Source: Limnoglobus roseus
Lineage (GTDB): Bacteria; Planctomycetota; Planctomycetia; Gemmatales; Gemmataceae
Direction of reading: 5' to 3'
Assembly (NCBI RefSeq): GCF_008254045.1
Contig: NZ_CP042425.1
Location: 2,480,001 to 2,544,000 of the forward strand
Length of the DNA: 64,000 nucleotides
Shown one piece after another: positions 35,589 through 46,008 of this stretch. The notes beneath the pieces were generated by a model. The model searched no databases. It saw nothing but the letters and a program-made list of their open reading frames with translations, and had not been told where the DNA came from. How positions within the stretch are numbered: the first letter of the stretch is position 1; every line of letters starts with the position of its first letter. Both the position numbers and the translations under genes were made by a program.

Positions 35589-36407
35589 TTATGGGGTCGG
35601 ATTCAGCGCCACCACCAGCGCTTGCACGCTCGCCTTCAGTTCCGTCAGTGCCTTCTCACGTTGCCCCGGTTGGCCGGCTTGTTCGAGTTTGCGCACCATC
35701 GCCGTGCCGACGATCACGCCGTCCACGAGGGTCCGTAGTTCCGTGACGTGTTCGGGCTTGCTCACGCCGAAGCCGACGCACAGTGGCAGGTCGGTGAGGT
35801 TCCGCAATCGCGCGATCATGTCCGTGATCGCCACGGGCATGCGGTCGCGCTCGCCGGTGATGCCGACGATGCTCACGACGTACACGAACCCGCCGCACGC
35901 CTTCACGATCTTCTCGGCCCGCGCCGGCGACGTCGTCGGCGTGACGAGCAGGATCGGCTTGAAATCGTGGTCGGCGGCGACTTTCGCGAACTCTTCGGCT
36001 TCCTCTACCGGCAGGTCGGGCAGCACCGCCCCGCTGAGGCCGGCCGCCTTCGCCTGCTGAATGAACGCCGCCGCCCCACGCTTGTAGATGAGCGTGTACG
36101 ACCCCATCGCCACCATCGGCGTCTTCCAGCCGGGCTGGGCCGCCGTCTGTTTCAGCGTGGCGAAGAGGTCGCCGAGTTTCAACTTTGCGTTCAGTGCCCG
36201 CGTGTACGACGCCTGAATCACCGGGCCGTCGGCGATCGGGTCGGAGAACGGCAGGCCGACTTCGACGAGGTGCGCCCCCGCCGCGGCGACGGCGGTGAGC
36301 GCGTCCTTTGTGAACGCCAGGTCCGGGTCGCCGCCGGTCAGGAACGGCATGAAGGCCTTCCGGCCGGCGGCCCGCAGATCGCGGAAGAGTGCGTCGATGG
36401 GATTCAT
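35589..36407 (-). CDS. trpA: Tryptophan synthase alpha subunit
   Basis: A 272-residue TIM barrel that cleaves indole-3-glycerol phosphate to indole. FMPFLTGGDP, the catalytic Glu in LVEVGLPFSDPIADGP and the catalytic Asp in the same motif are present; GFGVSKPEHV and DGVIVGTAMV form the phosphate site. ATG 36407 gives the usual length. No other trp gene is near; in particular trpB is not adjacent. It lies 4 nt downstream of the small transporter gene on the same strand. Confidence 0.95.
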   Translation of the reverse strand: MNPIDALFRDLRAAGRKAFMPFLTGGDPDLAFTKDALTAVAAAGAHLVEVGLPFSDPIADGPVIQASYTRALNAKLKLGDLFATLKQTAAQPGWKTPMVAMGSYTLIYKRGAAAFIQQAKAAGLSGAVLPDLPVEEAEEFAKVAADHDFKPILLVTPTTSPARAEKIVKACGGFVYVVSIVGITGERDRMPVAITDMIARLRNLTDLPLCVGFGVSKPEHVTELRTLVDGVIVGTAMVRKLEQAGQPGQREKALTELKASVQALVVALNPTP

Positions 36408-36411
36408 GCGT

Positions 36412-36861
36412 TCACAAATACTTGATGCAGACCACACCGGCCACCACCAACAGCCCGCCGATCACCCGGCCCGGCGTGATCGGTTGTTCTTTCAGGCCCA
36501 ACAGCGCGAAGTGGTCGAGGAGGAGTGAGCAGGTCAACTGCCCGCCGACGACCAAGGCGATGAACACGGCCGCCCCGAGTTCCTTCGTCAGTGTTGCCCC
36601 GGCCAGCACGATCAGCGCCCCGAGAGGGCCGCCGATCCAGTTCCACCACTCGGTCTCCCGAACCTTCTCCCAACTCGGGGCCGGCGGTCGCGTGACGAGG
36701 ACGAAGATCGCCGCCGTGAGGATCGTGCCGCAGATCGAGAAAAAAGCCGCGAACCACTGGCTGTCGATGTTTTGGCGGAAGCGGGCGTTGGCGGTGGCTT
36801 GCAGGGCAATGCAGCAACCCGCCCCGGCGGCGAGGAGGGCGAAAATGAGGGTGGGGTTCAT
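36412..36861 (-). CDS. DUF606/YdcZ-type membrane protein (DMT superfamily)
   Basis: A 149-residue protein with five membrane segments (NPTLIFALLAAGAGCCIALQ, FAAFFSICGTILTAAIFVL, PLGALIVLAGATLTKELGAA, FIALVVGGQLTCSLLLDHF, GRVIGGLLVVAGVVCIKYL). The arrangement and LGALIVLAG, VGGQLTCSLLLDHFALLG fit the YdcZ/DUF606 half-size drug/metabolite transporter group. ATG 36861 is chosen over 36870 for its upstream GAG. It precedes trpA by 4 nt, so the two share a transcript; a functional link is not obvious. Confidence 0.85.
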   Translation of the reverse strand: MNPTLIFALLAAGAGCCIALQATANARFRQNIDSQWFAAFFSICGTILTAAIFVLVTRPPAPSWEKVRETEWWNWIGGPLGALIVLAGATLTKELGAAVFIALVVGGQLTCSLLLDHFALLGLKEQPITPGRVIGGLLVVAGVVCIKYL

Positions 36862-36924
36862 GGAACTCATCGTATGAAACGCGAGTCCCCGGGTCGGGTC
36901 GGAAGTTGCGTCGTGCAAGCCAAG

Positions 36925-38271
36925 TTATCGCTTCGCCTTCTCCAATCGCGGGTCGTCGAGGTCGAGGCGGTAGAGAATCTGATTGTAGTTGTACCGAGGC
37001 GTGATCGGCGGACTCTTCGCGAACTCGGCGGTGTAGGTTCCCTCGAACAAAAGCACCGGCGACCCCTTCGGCGTCAGGTCGGCGTGCAGCCGCGTGTTGT
37101 AGAAGGTGTAGTTGTCGTGCGTCAGCACCTTCACGGCCGTGCCCCACGGACCGAGCGGCGAGTCGGCTTCCGCGTACCAGATTTCGCCGAACGCCGACGT
37201 GCCGAACTTTTGCGAGAAGACTGCCACCCACCGCCCCCGCCACGGGTGGAACGCGATGCCGCCGGTGTGCGGCACGACCGCCTTGCCGTCGGCGTCCTTC
37301 AACTTCTCCGGCGTCAGCCTCTCCCACTGCTTCGGGTCTTGCCACGCCTCGAACGTGGCCGCGCATTTCAGGTGCGGCAGCGGGTTGCCGAACAACCGCC
37401 ACGCCTTGCCGCCAGGATCGGTCCACGCCACCGCGTTCCCGTCGGGCATCGGCGGCGGCTTGCTGCTGTCGCCTTTCGTCCAGATTTCCTTCCACTCCTC
37501 GAAGCGGCCGGTCTGGCTATTCCACCAACACAGGCCGGCCCGACGAACCGTCAGGTGGTTCTCTATCTTCGTGTACGACCCGACGAGCGTCGTCGCCCCC
37601 AGCGCGTTCGGCACGGTCGTAACGCCGAACACCCACGTCGGACCCGACCCCGGCATCTTGGCGACGGCTCGCGGTTTGTCGGCGGCCGGAAGGTAGTCGA
37701 ACTTCGGCCGCAGAGGTGGCTCGAAGGTCGTGAACGGCAAAGGCGGTGTTGTGGCCCCGAGCATGTCGAAGATGCCGAGCGGGTAGCCGGGCAGGGTGGT
37801 GTCGCCCCAGAACCAGAACCGCTTGCCGCCGAGGACGGCCGTCTGCACCGAGTCGCAGCCGATGATCGGCGAGTCTTTCCAGCCCGCCTCGTCACCGCAC
37901 TTCTGCGATTCCGCGAACAGGCCGCCGCCGGTCAACCGGCCGATTCGCTTGGCGACGTTCACGCGGGTGACTTCGACCGTCAGCGTCTTGCCCGCCACCG
38001 GCGTGAGCTTGACGCCGCGGTAGCCGAAGCCGTCCTTCGGGACTTCGTACCCGTGGCCGACGACGGTGAACCACGACTCGCGGCCCATCAGGTCCGGCGC
38101 GTCGAGGGCGATGACGCCAGCGTTATCGGAGACGAACCGCTGCTCCCCGGTGGTGCGGAGTTCGACGAGCGGCACGGGCCACTTGTTGTCCTTGTCGATG
38201 ACCTTCACGCGGCACGGTTCGGCCGCAACGCTTGTACAGGAGAAAAAGAGCAGGAGGAGGGTTGCGCGCAT
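36925..38271 (-). CDS. Secreted five-bladed-propeller protein, DUF4185-like
   Basis: A 448-residue protein with signal peptide MRATLLLLFFSCTSVAAEP. A short N-terminal beta-domain (CRVKVIDKDNKWPVPLVELR) resembles a carboxypeptidase-regulatory fold. The rest has propeller features of the sucrase/glycosidase type: KRFWFWGDTTLPGYPLGIFD, FEEWKEIWTKGD, WVAVFSQKFGTSAFGEIWYA and SPVLLFEGTYTAEF. The WGDT motif recalls DUF4185. Probably acts on an extracellular glycan; not certain. The region upstream holds a palindrome and the SRP RNA gene, so it is likely transcribed separately. Confidence 0.75.
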   Translation of the reverse strand: MRATLLLLFFSCTSVAAEPCRVKVIDKDNKWPVPLVELRTTGEQRFVSDNAGVIALDAPDLMGRESWFTVVGHGYEVPKDGFGYRGVKLTPVAGKTLTVEVTRVNVAKRIGRLTGGGLFAESQKCGDEAGWKDSPIIGCDSVQTAVLGGKRFWFWGDTTLPGYPLGIFDMLGATTPPLPFTTFEPPLRPKFDYLPAADKPRAVAKMPGSGPTWVFGVTTVPNALGATTLVGSYTKIENHLTVRRAGLCWWNSQTGRFEEWKEIWTKGDSSKPPPMPDGNAVAWTDPGGKAWRLFGNPLPHLKCAATFEAWQDPKQWERLTPEKLKDADGKAVVPHTGGIAFHPWRGRWVAVFSQKFGTSAFGEIWYAEADSPLGPWGTAVKVLTHDNYTFYNTRLHADLTPKGSPVLLFEGTYTAEFAKSPPITPRYNYNQILYRLDLDDPRLEKAKR

Positions 38272-38289
38272 GGTGGGAGGGGTAAGAGA

Positions 38290-38319
38290 AAAGCCCACCC
38301 GTCGCGACGGGTGGGCTTT
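38290..38319 (-). terminator. 30-nt perfect palindrome terminating the SRP RNA gene
   Basis: AAAGCCCACCCGTCG plus its exact complement, followed on the minus strand by TTTCTCTTACC. It lies 12 nt after the SRP RNA and shares its 24-nt core with the palindrome at 18608-18631. Confidence 0.75.
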
Positions 38320-38331
38320 CGGGGTGTTCTT

Positions 38332-38458
38332 CGTGCGGAGGCCGGTAGAGTGGGGGTGCCCTGAGCCGCACCCTCTGGCGCTTATGGCTGCTTCTTCCGA
38401 CCTGACCAGGTTCACGCCTTCAAGTCGGTCAGGCCCCCACCCTATCGGACTCCGCACG
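38332..38458 (-). ncRNA. ffs: Signal recognition particle RNA (small bacterial type)
   Basis: On the minus strand the segment contains the conserved SRP domain IV: CTGGTCAGGTCGGAAGAAGC followed by AGCC, with a GGAA tetraloop and the asymmetric internal loop that binds Ffh. Flanking arms pair over the whole length: CGTGCGGAG at the 5' end with CTCCGCACG at the 3' end, and GGTGGGGGCCTGA with TCAGGGCACCCCC. This makes a long hairpin of about 127 nt. Exact ends are estimated from the pairing. A palindrome with a T-rich tail follows it as terminator, and prkA ends just upstream. Confidence 0.9.
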
Positions 38459-38470
38459 GGTTGTTTCGAG

Positions 38471-40519
<2,049 letters not shown>

Positions 40520-40928
40520 GTGGGATTCCTCAATGTCAAGCCGCGCGGGAGGCCCGGGCGGAGGGTTTGTTTCAGAATCGAAAGTCGTCACCCGTCGGCC
40601 CGGCTCAGGTTCCGGAAGATTCGGCCGAAGGGGTGGATTGGTGGAAGCGCCAATCCTGGCTCATGCAGTTGGTAGGACACTGCATTCTACGTCGCGGGCG
40701 AGAACCGATTCAACCCGGATAAGACGGGAGAGCGGACGAGTAGGTTCAGCCGAAGGGATAAGATACCCTCGCGCGAGGGGAAAATGCAACCCTTCTCGGC
40801 CCGTTTGCCGATTCTCTTGCTGCCGGGCGGGCGAGAGCGGTTGACCGGACACGGGTTACGCCGTTCGAGTAAACCCCGCCCGTGGACAGTTTCGGCGGTG
40901 CGACGCCGCCCCTTGAGGACGATGGCCC
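40520..40928. other. Divergent intergenic region upstream of prkA and the ATP-grasp gene
   Basis: No gene seen. It contains two small perfect hairpins: GGATTGG/CCAATCC (40635-40656) and ATGCAGT/ACTGCAT (40663-40685). They could be operators or part of the prkA leader. I found no convincing sigma-54 (-24/-12) site for prkA. Promoters for both genes should lie here. Confidence 0.45.
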
Positions 40929-42416
40929 ATGCGACTGCCGCGAATCACGGTCCTGTACAACGAGCCCACACTGCCGCCCGACCACCCGGACGCGGCCTCG
41001 GAACACGACGTCCTCGACACGACCGACATCATCGCGAAGGTGTTGCAGACGGCCGGGCTGCCCGTCTCGCGGTTGGGCATCACCGACAACGTGGAGGCGC
41101 TCATCGCCGGGCTGAAGGCACAATCCCCGGACGCGGTCTTCAACCTGTTCGAGGGCACCGCCAAGTGGGGCAACACCGAGGCGTACGTCGCCGGGGTGCT
41201 CGAACTGCTGCGCGTGCCGTTCACCGGGTCGTCGGTGCAGCCGGTGACGTTGGCGAAGTCGAAGACGCTGACCAAGCACCTGCTGCAATCGGCCGGCCTA
41301 CCGACGGCGAAGTTCCTGATGCTCGAATCGCTGCCGGTGCCGGTCGACCCGCTACCGTGGCCGGTGATCGTGAAGCCGGGGCTGGAAGACGCGAGCATCG
41401 GCATCGACCAGAAGAGCGTGGTGAAGAACCAACAGGAACTCGAAGCCCGCGTCGAGTACGTGCTGAAGACTTACGGCCCGCCGGTGCTGATCGAGCAGTT
41501 TGTCCGCGGCCGCGAATTCCACATCGCTGTCTGGGACCGCGGCGACGGCCCGTTCACGCTGCCGTTCACGGAGATCGTCTTCCTCGAGCAAGAGGGTGAC
41601 GACCCGCTCTGGCCGATCGTGAGTTTCGACGCGAAGTGGAAGCCGGACTCGCGGGACTACAAGGCGACGCCGGTGAAGAACCCGCCCGACCCGATCCCGC
41701 CGGCCGTCGAGCGGATGCTGTCGGACATCTGCGTTCGCGCGTCGGAACTGGTCGGCTACCGCGACTACTCGCGCGTGGACGTGCGGCTGGACGCGAACGA
41801 TCAAGCGTACATCTTGGAGGTGAACCCGAACCCGTGCATCAACCCGCTGGCCGGTGTGGCGGCGGCACTGACGACGGCGAAGGTCGAGTACGCCGACTTC
41901 ATCCTGACGCTGGTGCGGTCGGCCCTGAAGCGCGGCCCGCACCCGGAACTGGCCAACGCCGTCGGCTCGCCGGACGGACCGGCATCGGCCCCCGTTGTCG
42001 TGCGACCCTGGGACGTGCGGCCGGCGGGGGCACTAGCCGTCGAACTGTTCCACGAATCGAAGGCGATCGGCCGGGCCACTGCCCGCCTGAGTGACGCCGA
42101 GCAGAACGTCCACACACTGGACGCGATCTTCGTCGAGCCGGCCCACCGCAGGAAGGGGGCCGGCCGGGCGTTGTTGAAGTACCTGGAAGCCTCGACCCTC
42201 GCGGCCGGCGGTCGGTTGCTAACGGTGGGCGTGTCGTCCGGCCCGGAGGTGGGGGACTTCCGGCAGTTCTTGTCGCTCTGCGGCTATCTCGCGTCGGGCG
42301 AGGTGTGCGAATACTTCAAGGACGGCTGTTCGCGGCTGGCGTATTCGAAGGTGCTCAAGCCCGAAAGCCCCGGCACGGCCGTGCCGGGGCTTTCGGGGAC
42401 TACTCCAGCGCCTTGA
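40929..42416 (+). CDS. ATP-grasp ligase fused to GNAT acetyltransferase
   Basis: A 495-residue two-domain protein. Residues 1-325 are an ATP-grasp enzyme of the D-Ala-D-Ala ligase type: DAVFNLFEGTAKWGNTEAY, PFTGSSVQPVTLAKSKTLTK, PVIVKPGLEDASIGI, LIEQFVRGREF and the metal-binding YILEVNPNPCINP. Residues about 350-475 are a GNAT domain (LDAIFVEPAHRRKGAGRALL). The last ~20 residues (ESPGTAVPGLSGT and on) are encoded by a palindromic repeat at 42360-42397. GAGGA precedes the ATG. A role in peptide or amino-acid ligation is likely; substrate unknown. Its end overlaps the convergent gene by 17 nt. Confidence 0.87.
   Translation: MRLPRITVLYNEPTLPPDHPDAASEHDVLDTTDIIAKVLQTAGLPVSRLGITDNVEALIAGLKAQSPDAVFNLFEGTAKWGNTEAYVAGVLELLRVPFTGSSVQPVTLAKSKTLTKHLLQSAGLPTAKFLMLESLPVPVDPLPWPVIVKPGLEDASIGIDQKSVVKNQQELEARVEYVLKTYGPPVLIEQFVRGREFHIAVWDRGDGPFTLPFTEIVFLEQEGDDPLWPIVSFDAKWKPDSRDYKATPVKNPPDPIPPAVERMLSDICVRASELVGYRDYSRVDVRLDANDQAYILEVNPNPCINPLAGVAAALTTAKVEYADFILTLVRSALKRGPHPELANAVGSPDGPASAPVVVRPWDVRPAGALAVELFHESKAIGRATARLSDAEQNVHTLDAIFVEPAHRRKGAGRALLKYLEASTLAAGGRLLTVGVSSGPEVGDFRQFLSLCGYLASGEVCEYFKDGCSRLAYSKVLKPESPGTAVPGLSGTTPAP
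42360..42397. terminator. 38-nt perfect palindrome inside the end of a coding region
   Basis: CCCGAAAGCCCCGGCACGG plus its exact complement. It encodes part of the tail of the ATP-grasp/GNAT gene and lies 3 nt beyond the stop of the convergent esterase gene, so it can terminate both. Confidence 0.75.
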
Positions 42417-44430
42417 GGAGTTCCGCGGGCGTCAGCTTCTCCTCGATCCGCAACTGCTCTTTCGCTTTCAGCGACTCCCAGGTGGCCGTCGTCGGGCGGT
42501 ACGCCGTCCGCAGTTGTTCGGCCGTCATCGCTTTGCCGCCGCTGTTTACGCCGCCGGCGATGACGACCCGTTTCGGGGCCGCGAGCGCCGCGAGGTGGGC
42601 CACGTCGCCGACTTCGCGCAGGATGCCGGGGGCCATCGTGCCGAGCCGTTGATTGACGTAGGGCTCGTCGCTCACGAAGCTGGCGAGCGTGTTGATGGCG
42701 ACGGCCTTCGTGATCCGTGCGTCCGTCGCGGCGGCAGCGAGTGCGATCAGCCCGGCGGGGCCTTCGCCGATGACGATGACCTTCTGCGAGGGGGGATTGC
42801 CGTTCGCGTCCTTCTCCGGGGCGATGTCGTTCAGCAGTTGCCGAACCTCGTACACCCACTGGCCGAGCAGCGGGCGGCCAAGCCAAAGGCTCCATTCGGC
42901 CGTGTTGTGATCGGCGGCCCGGCCGACGGTGTCACGCGGGTAACTGTACTGGCGGGTGGCCCGCAGGTCGAAGGTGATCGTTGCCGCTCCCGCCAAGAGG
43001 GCCGCCTTCTCGTACTCCCAGATGGAAGCGGTGGCCTTTTCCATCGTTAGCAGAATGACGATCGACCGCTTTGCGACCGGCACGTCGCCCTCGAACCGAA
43101 GCATCCGCTTCGTCTTCAGCCCCGGTTCGTACTCATCGTCGTAGATGCCGACGCCCTCGAACGCCTCAACATTCTTGCTCTGCACCTTCGCCGCCGCGAA
43201 CCCGCCCAGTACCTTCACCAGTGCCGTTCGCTTCTCCTCCGCCGGCTTCGCTTCCGCCTTCGCCAGCAGCTTCTTCGCTTCCATCGCCGCGAACTTCGGC
43301 AGCGTCACGAAGTCGCCCGGCCGCGTCGTGCCGGGGTAGCAGCGGAGCGCCTCCGGGTCTTCCGTCGTGAACGCCGGCTCCTTGATTGGGCCGCCGTCGC
43401 CTTCGCCCTTGAGGTGCAGCGTCATCCATCCGTACATCGCCTCGCGCATCGGTTTGCTGTAGTCGTGGCCGCTCTCGAAGATCGTGTGCTGAAGGTGCTT
43501 CTCCTTGTCGAACAACTTGAACACCGGCTTCGCTCCGCCGATCGACACCTTCGCGGCGTCCACCGAGAATTGCGGCGCGTCCCGCGTGGCGCTCACGATC
43601 ATCAATGCCCGCGGCGCGACCATCGACAGCAACCCCGACTCTTCCGTGAACTGCAACGCCCCCGGCACGACTTCGCACAGGCAGCACGCGGCCCCGAGGT
43701 ACGCTTGGTAGTTGCCGACGGAGCAGACCGGCACGGCCGCCTTCAGCCGTTCGTCCATCGCGGCCGCGTACATCGTCTGGTTGCCGCCGCCGCTGGCCCC
43801 GGTGATGCCGATGCGGTCGCCGTCCACCTCCGGCCGCGTCAGCAGGTAATCGACGGCCCGCATGTTCTCGTAGACTTGCAAGCCGGACAACGGCAGGCCG
43901 ACGGGTAGCAGCGTGGCCGCGGTCATCTCGCCGTGGTACTCGCCGAGGGCTTTGCCGACGCCGCGTTCGCCGGCCCCGAAGGCGTCCACGCACAGCACGA
44001 AGAAGCCGAGTTTTGCCGCCCCGATGCACCGCGATTGCACGACCGGGTCTTGCTTCGCCCCCTTCCAGTGGCCGTGAACCATCAGGATCGCCGGCAACTT
44101 CCCCTTCTTGTCCGGCACGTAGGCGTTGGCCGTCATGCGGACGCCGGGCCGTGTCTGGATGGTGATCTTCTCCACGGTGTATCCGTCGCGTTTCAGTTCG
44201 CCGTGCTTCTGCACGTCGAGCGGGCACGGCTTCTCCGGGAAGCCGCCCCACGCGGCCAACAACTTCGCGCGAAGTTCGGTTCGCTGCTTCTGCCAGTCGG
44301 CGAGCGTGGCGGGCGGCGTGTCCTTCTCGCGGAGGGTCTTCGCCTGTTGCTTCACGAAGTCGAGGAACTGCGTCGACGGCGGCTCGGCCGCGAGGAGCAA
44401 CGGCAGGAGCAAGAGCGGCAAGAATCGCAT
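42400..44430 (-). CDS. Large secreted acetyl-xylan-esterase-like hydrolase
   Basis: A 676-residue protein with signal peptide MRFLPLLLLPLLLAAEP. Residues about 100-330 form an alpha/beta hydrolase domain of the acetyl xylan esterase/DUF1400-like group: ILMVHGHWKGAKQ, VLCVDAFGAGERG, nucleophile elbow ITGASGGGNQTMY and His in IFESGHDYSKP. Residues about 400-660 make a second alpha/beta-hydrolase-like half (ITFDLRATRQYSYPRDT, VIVIGEGPAGLIALAAA) with degenerate catalytic residues. Such proteins are common in planctomycetes and likely act on acetylated polysaccharides. Weak ribosome-binding site. Confidence 0.85.
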   Translation of the reverse strand: MRFLPLLLLPLLLAAEPPSTQFLDFVKQQAKTLREKDTPPATLADWQKQRTELRAKLLAAWGGFPEKPCPLDVQKHGELKRDGYTVEKITIQTRPGVRMTANAYVPDKKGKLPAILMVHGHWKGAKQDPVVQSRCIGAAKLGFFVLCVDAFGAGERGVGKALGEYHGEMTAATLLPVGLPLSGLQVYENMRAVDYLLTRPEVDGDRIGITGASGGGNQTMYAAAMDERLKAAVPVCSVGNYQAYLGAACCLCEVVPGALQFTEESGLLSMVAPRALMIVSATRDAPQFSVDAAKVSIGGAKPVFKLFDKEKHLQHTIFESGHDYSKPMREAMYGWMTLHLKGEGDGGPIKEPAFTTEDPEALRCYPGTTRPGDFVTLPKFAAMEAKKLLAKAEAKPAEEKRTALVKVLGGFAAAKVQSKNVEAFEGVGIYDDEYEPGLKTKRMLRFEGDVPVAKRSIVILLTMEKATASIWEYEKAALLAGAATITFDLRATRQYSYPRDTVGRAADHNTAEWSLWLGRPLLGQWVYEVRQLLNDIAPEKDANGNPPSQKVIVIGEGPAGLIALAAAATDARITKAVAINTLASFVSDEPYVNQRLGTMAPGILREVGDVAHLAALAAPKRVVIAGGVNSGGKAMTAEQLRTAYRPTTATWESLKAKEQLRIEEKLTPAELLKALE

Positions 44431-44545
44431 GAAGTGGACCCCGGCGGGAGAGAGGGTGCGGGCGTGGCGGCTGCGATAAATGTAGTCGATTCCGCCCGGC
44501 CGTCTGCCGATGATTGCCGATGACCGGCACTCTCGGAGGTTCTGC

Positions 44546-45796
44546 ATGATCGGCCGACGCTTCGCTACTTTCGCGGCCTTCGCCACCTTGCCGTCCGCGA
44601 TCGCCCAGTCGCCGCAGATTCCGCCGCCGGTGGAACCGCGGGCACGGATCATCCCCGCAGACCCGGCCACGCCGCGCGAGTTGCCAGAGTCGCTGACCGC
44701 GAAGCCGGCGGTGAAACTGCCGCAGGCGGAGAACTTGGCGACGCTCGATCCGAAGACCATCGCCGTGAAGCGGCTCGCCGGCGCGTGGCAGGTGTGGATC
44801 AACGACCAGCCGTTCCGCAGCCTCGGCGACAATGCCGACGATGCGAACGATATCGCCCGCACGCTTCGTGAACTGTACCCGCAGCAGTGGGCCAGCATCG
44901 GCACCGGCCGTGCAGTCGTCGAGTACGGCCTGACGCTCGACAACGATCAGAAGCTGACCGCCCCGCAGGTGGCCGGGTTCGCCCGCACGATGACCGCGAT
45001 GGACCGCAAGACGCTCCGCGTCGAGCGCGTTCGTGGCATGTGGTGCCTCCGCGACGACGGGAACCTGTTCCTCAACTTCGGTCAGTTCCAACTCGACGCG
45101 GAACAGGCGCTCGCCGTGGCACAGAAGTACGGCTTCAACCGCATCGGCACCGTCGGCCGCAAGGAAGCGGTGATGACCTTCTTCACCAGCGGCCCGGACG
45201 GGATTGCACCGCAGGCGAAGGTGCCGCCGGCCGTGCTGTACCGCGCACAGGTCGATTCGATGACCCGCGTCGGGATTCCCCTGCCACAGTACAGCCTCAT
45301 GGGCACGCGAAAGCCCGTCAGCCCGAACGAGGTCGAGTACGTCGGCGAGATGGTGAAGCTCGACTCGCGGAAGGTCGAGCTCCGCGCCAAGGGCGGTGAG
45401 GTCGTCCTGGCGAGCGGGACGGAAATTCTCGGCAAGTTCGGCAACGACGAGTTCACCGCCCGCGACGCCCTGCGGATGGTGCGCGACGCCCGGTTCACCG
45501 ATTACTGCAAGTTCGGCACGGCCGGCGTGACGTTCTTCCTGTCGAACGGCCAAGCCCCGCGGAACATGCCGTTGCACACGCTCGGCCAGCGGTTCGACCC
45601 GGCCGGGATGCGCCTCCTCGAAGCCCGCGGCGGGTGGTGGGTGGCGGACGCGAACAGCCACCCACTCCTGCCGGCCGGGTCGCAGCAAGAGGCGGAGGCA
45701 CTGAAGAAGGTGATGCTCGCCTTCGGCTTCGATCAAATCTGCACCCTCAGCGTGGGCGGCAAGGTGGTGATGACGATTCCGGCGAAGGCCCGCTAG
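44546..45796 (+). CDS. Secreted protein with four internal repeats, unknown family
   Basis: A 416-residue protein with signal peptide (MIGRRFATFAAFATLPSAIA) and Pro-rich linker to residue 60. It then repeats a ~60-residue unit four times, at about 67-130, 155-215, 272-335 and 350-412. Each unit reads roughly: aromatic-rich strand (WQVWIND, MWCLRDDG, VELRAKGG, GWWVADAN), a Leu/Phe-Gly turn (LGDNADDA, FGQFQLDAEQAL, FGNDEFTARDAL, GSQQEAEAL), an amphipathic helix, and a closing IGT/VG strand. I do not know the family. GGAGG precedes ATG 44546. Confidence 0.8.
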   Translation: MIGRRFATFAAFATLPSAIAQSPQIPPPVEPRARIIPADPATPRELPESLTAKPAVKLPQAENLATLDPKTIAVKRLAGAWQVWINDQPFRSLGDNADDANDIARTLRELYPQQWASIGTGRAVVEYGLTLDNDQKLTAPQVAGFARTMTAMDRKTLRVERVRGMWCLRDDGNLFLNFGQFQLDAEQALAVAQKYGFNRIGTVGRKEAVMTFFTSGPDGIAPQAKVPPAVLYRAQVDSMTRVGIPLPQYSLMGTRKPVSPNEVEYVGEMVKLDSRKVELRAKGGEVVLASGTEILGKFGNDEFTARDALRMVRDARFTDYCKFGTAGVTFFLSNGQAPRNMPLHTLGQRFDPAGMRLLEARGGWWVADANSHPLLPAGSQQEAEALKKVMLAFGFDQICTLSVGGKVVMTIPAKAR

Positions 45797-45800
45797 CGGT

Positions 45801-45900
45801 GAAGGGGTGAACGGGTGATTTGGTGAAGAGGTGACGAAGACCGGCCGTTGCCCTCGATTTGGTTTTTCACCCGTTCACCACGTCACCCGTTCACCCCTTC
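45801..45900. repeat. 18-bp perfect inverted repeat of GTGA type
   Basis: Arms 45801-45818 (GAAGGGGTGAACGGGTGA) and 45883-45900 are exact complements; GGTGAA/TTCACC extends the symmetry inward. It resembles the repeat at 3937-4039. It follows the four-repeat protein gene. Confidence 0.65.
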
Positions 45901-46008
45901 ATCTTCGAAGAGGGTTGCCGCGCGCTCGGAGTTTCGATTGACTGATCTTGCGAGGGGACGCGCTGTTTCCGCCCGGATGGCACCCCTTCCCGAAACGGAT
46001 GTCGTTGC

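Noticed and set aside
40635..40685. Two hairpins upstream of prkA considered as part of a tRNA or small RNA
   Set aside because: Arms are only 7 bp and no T-loop, anticodon or acceptor pairing can be built. Kept only as a note on the intergenic region.
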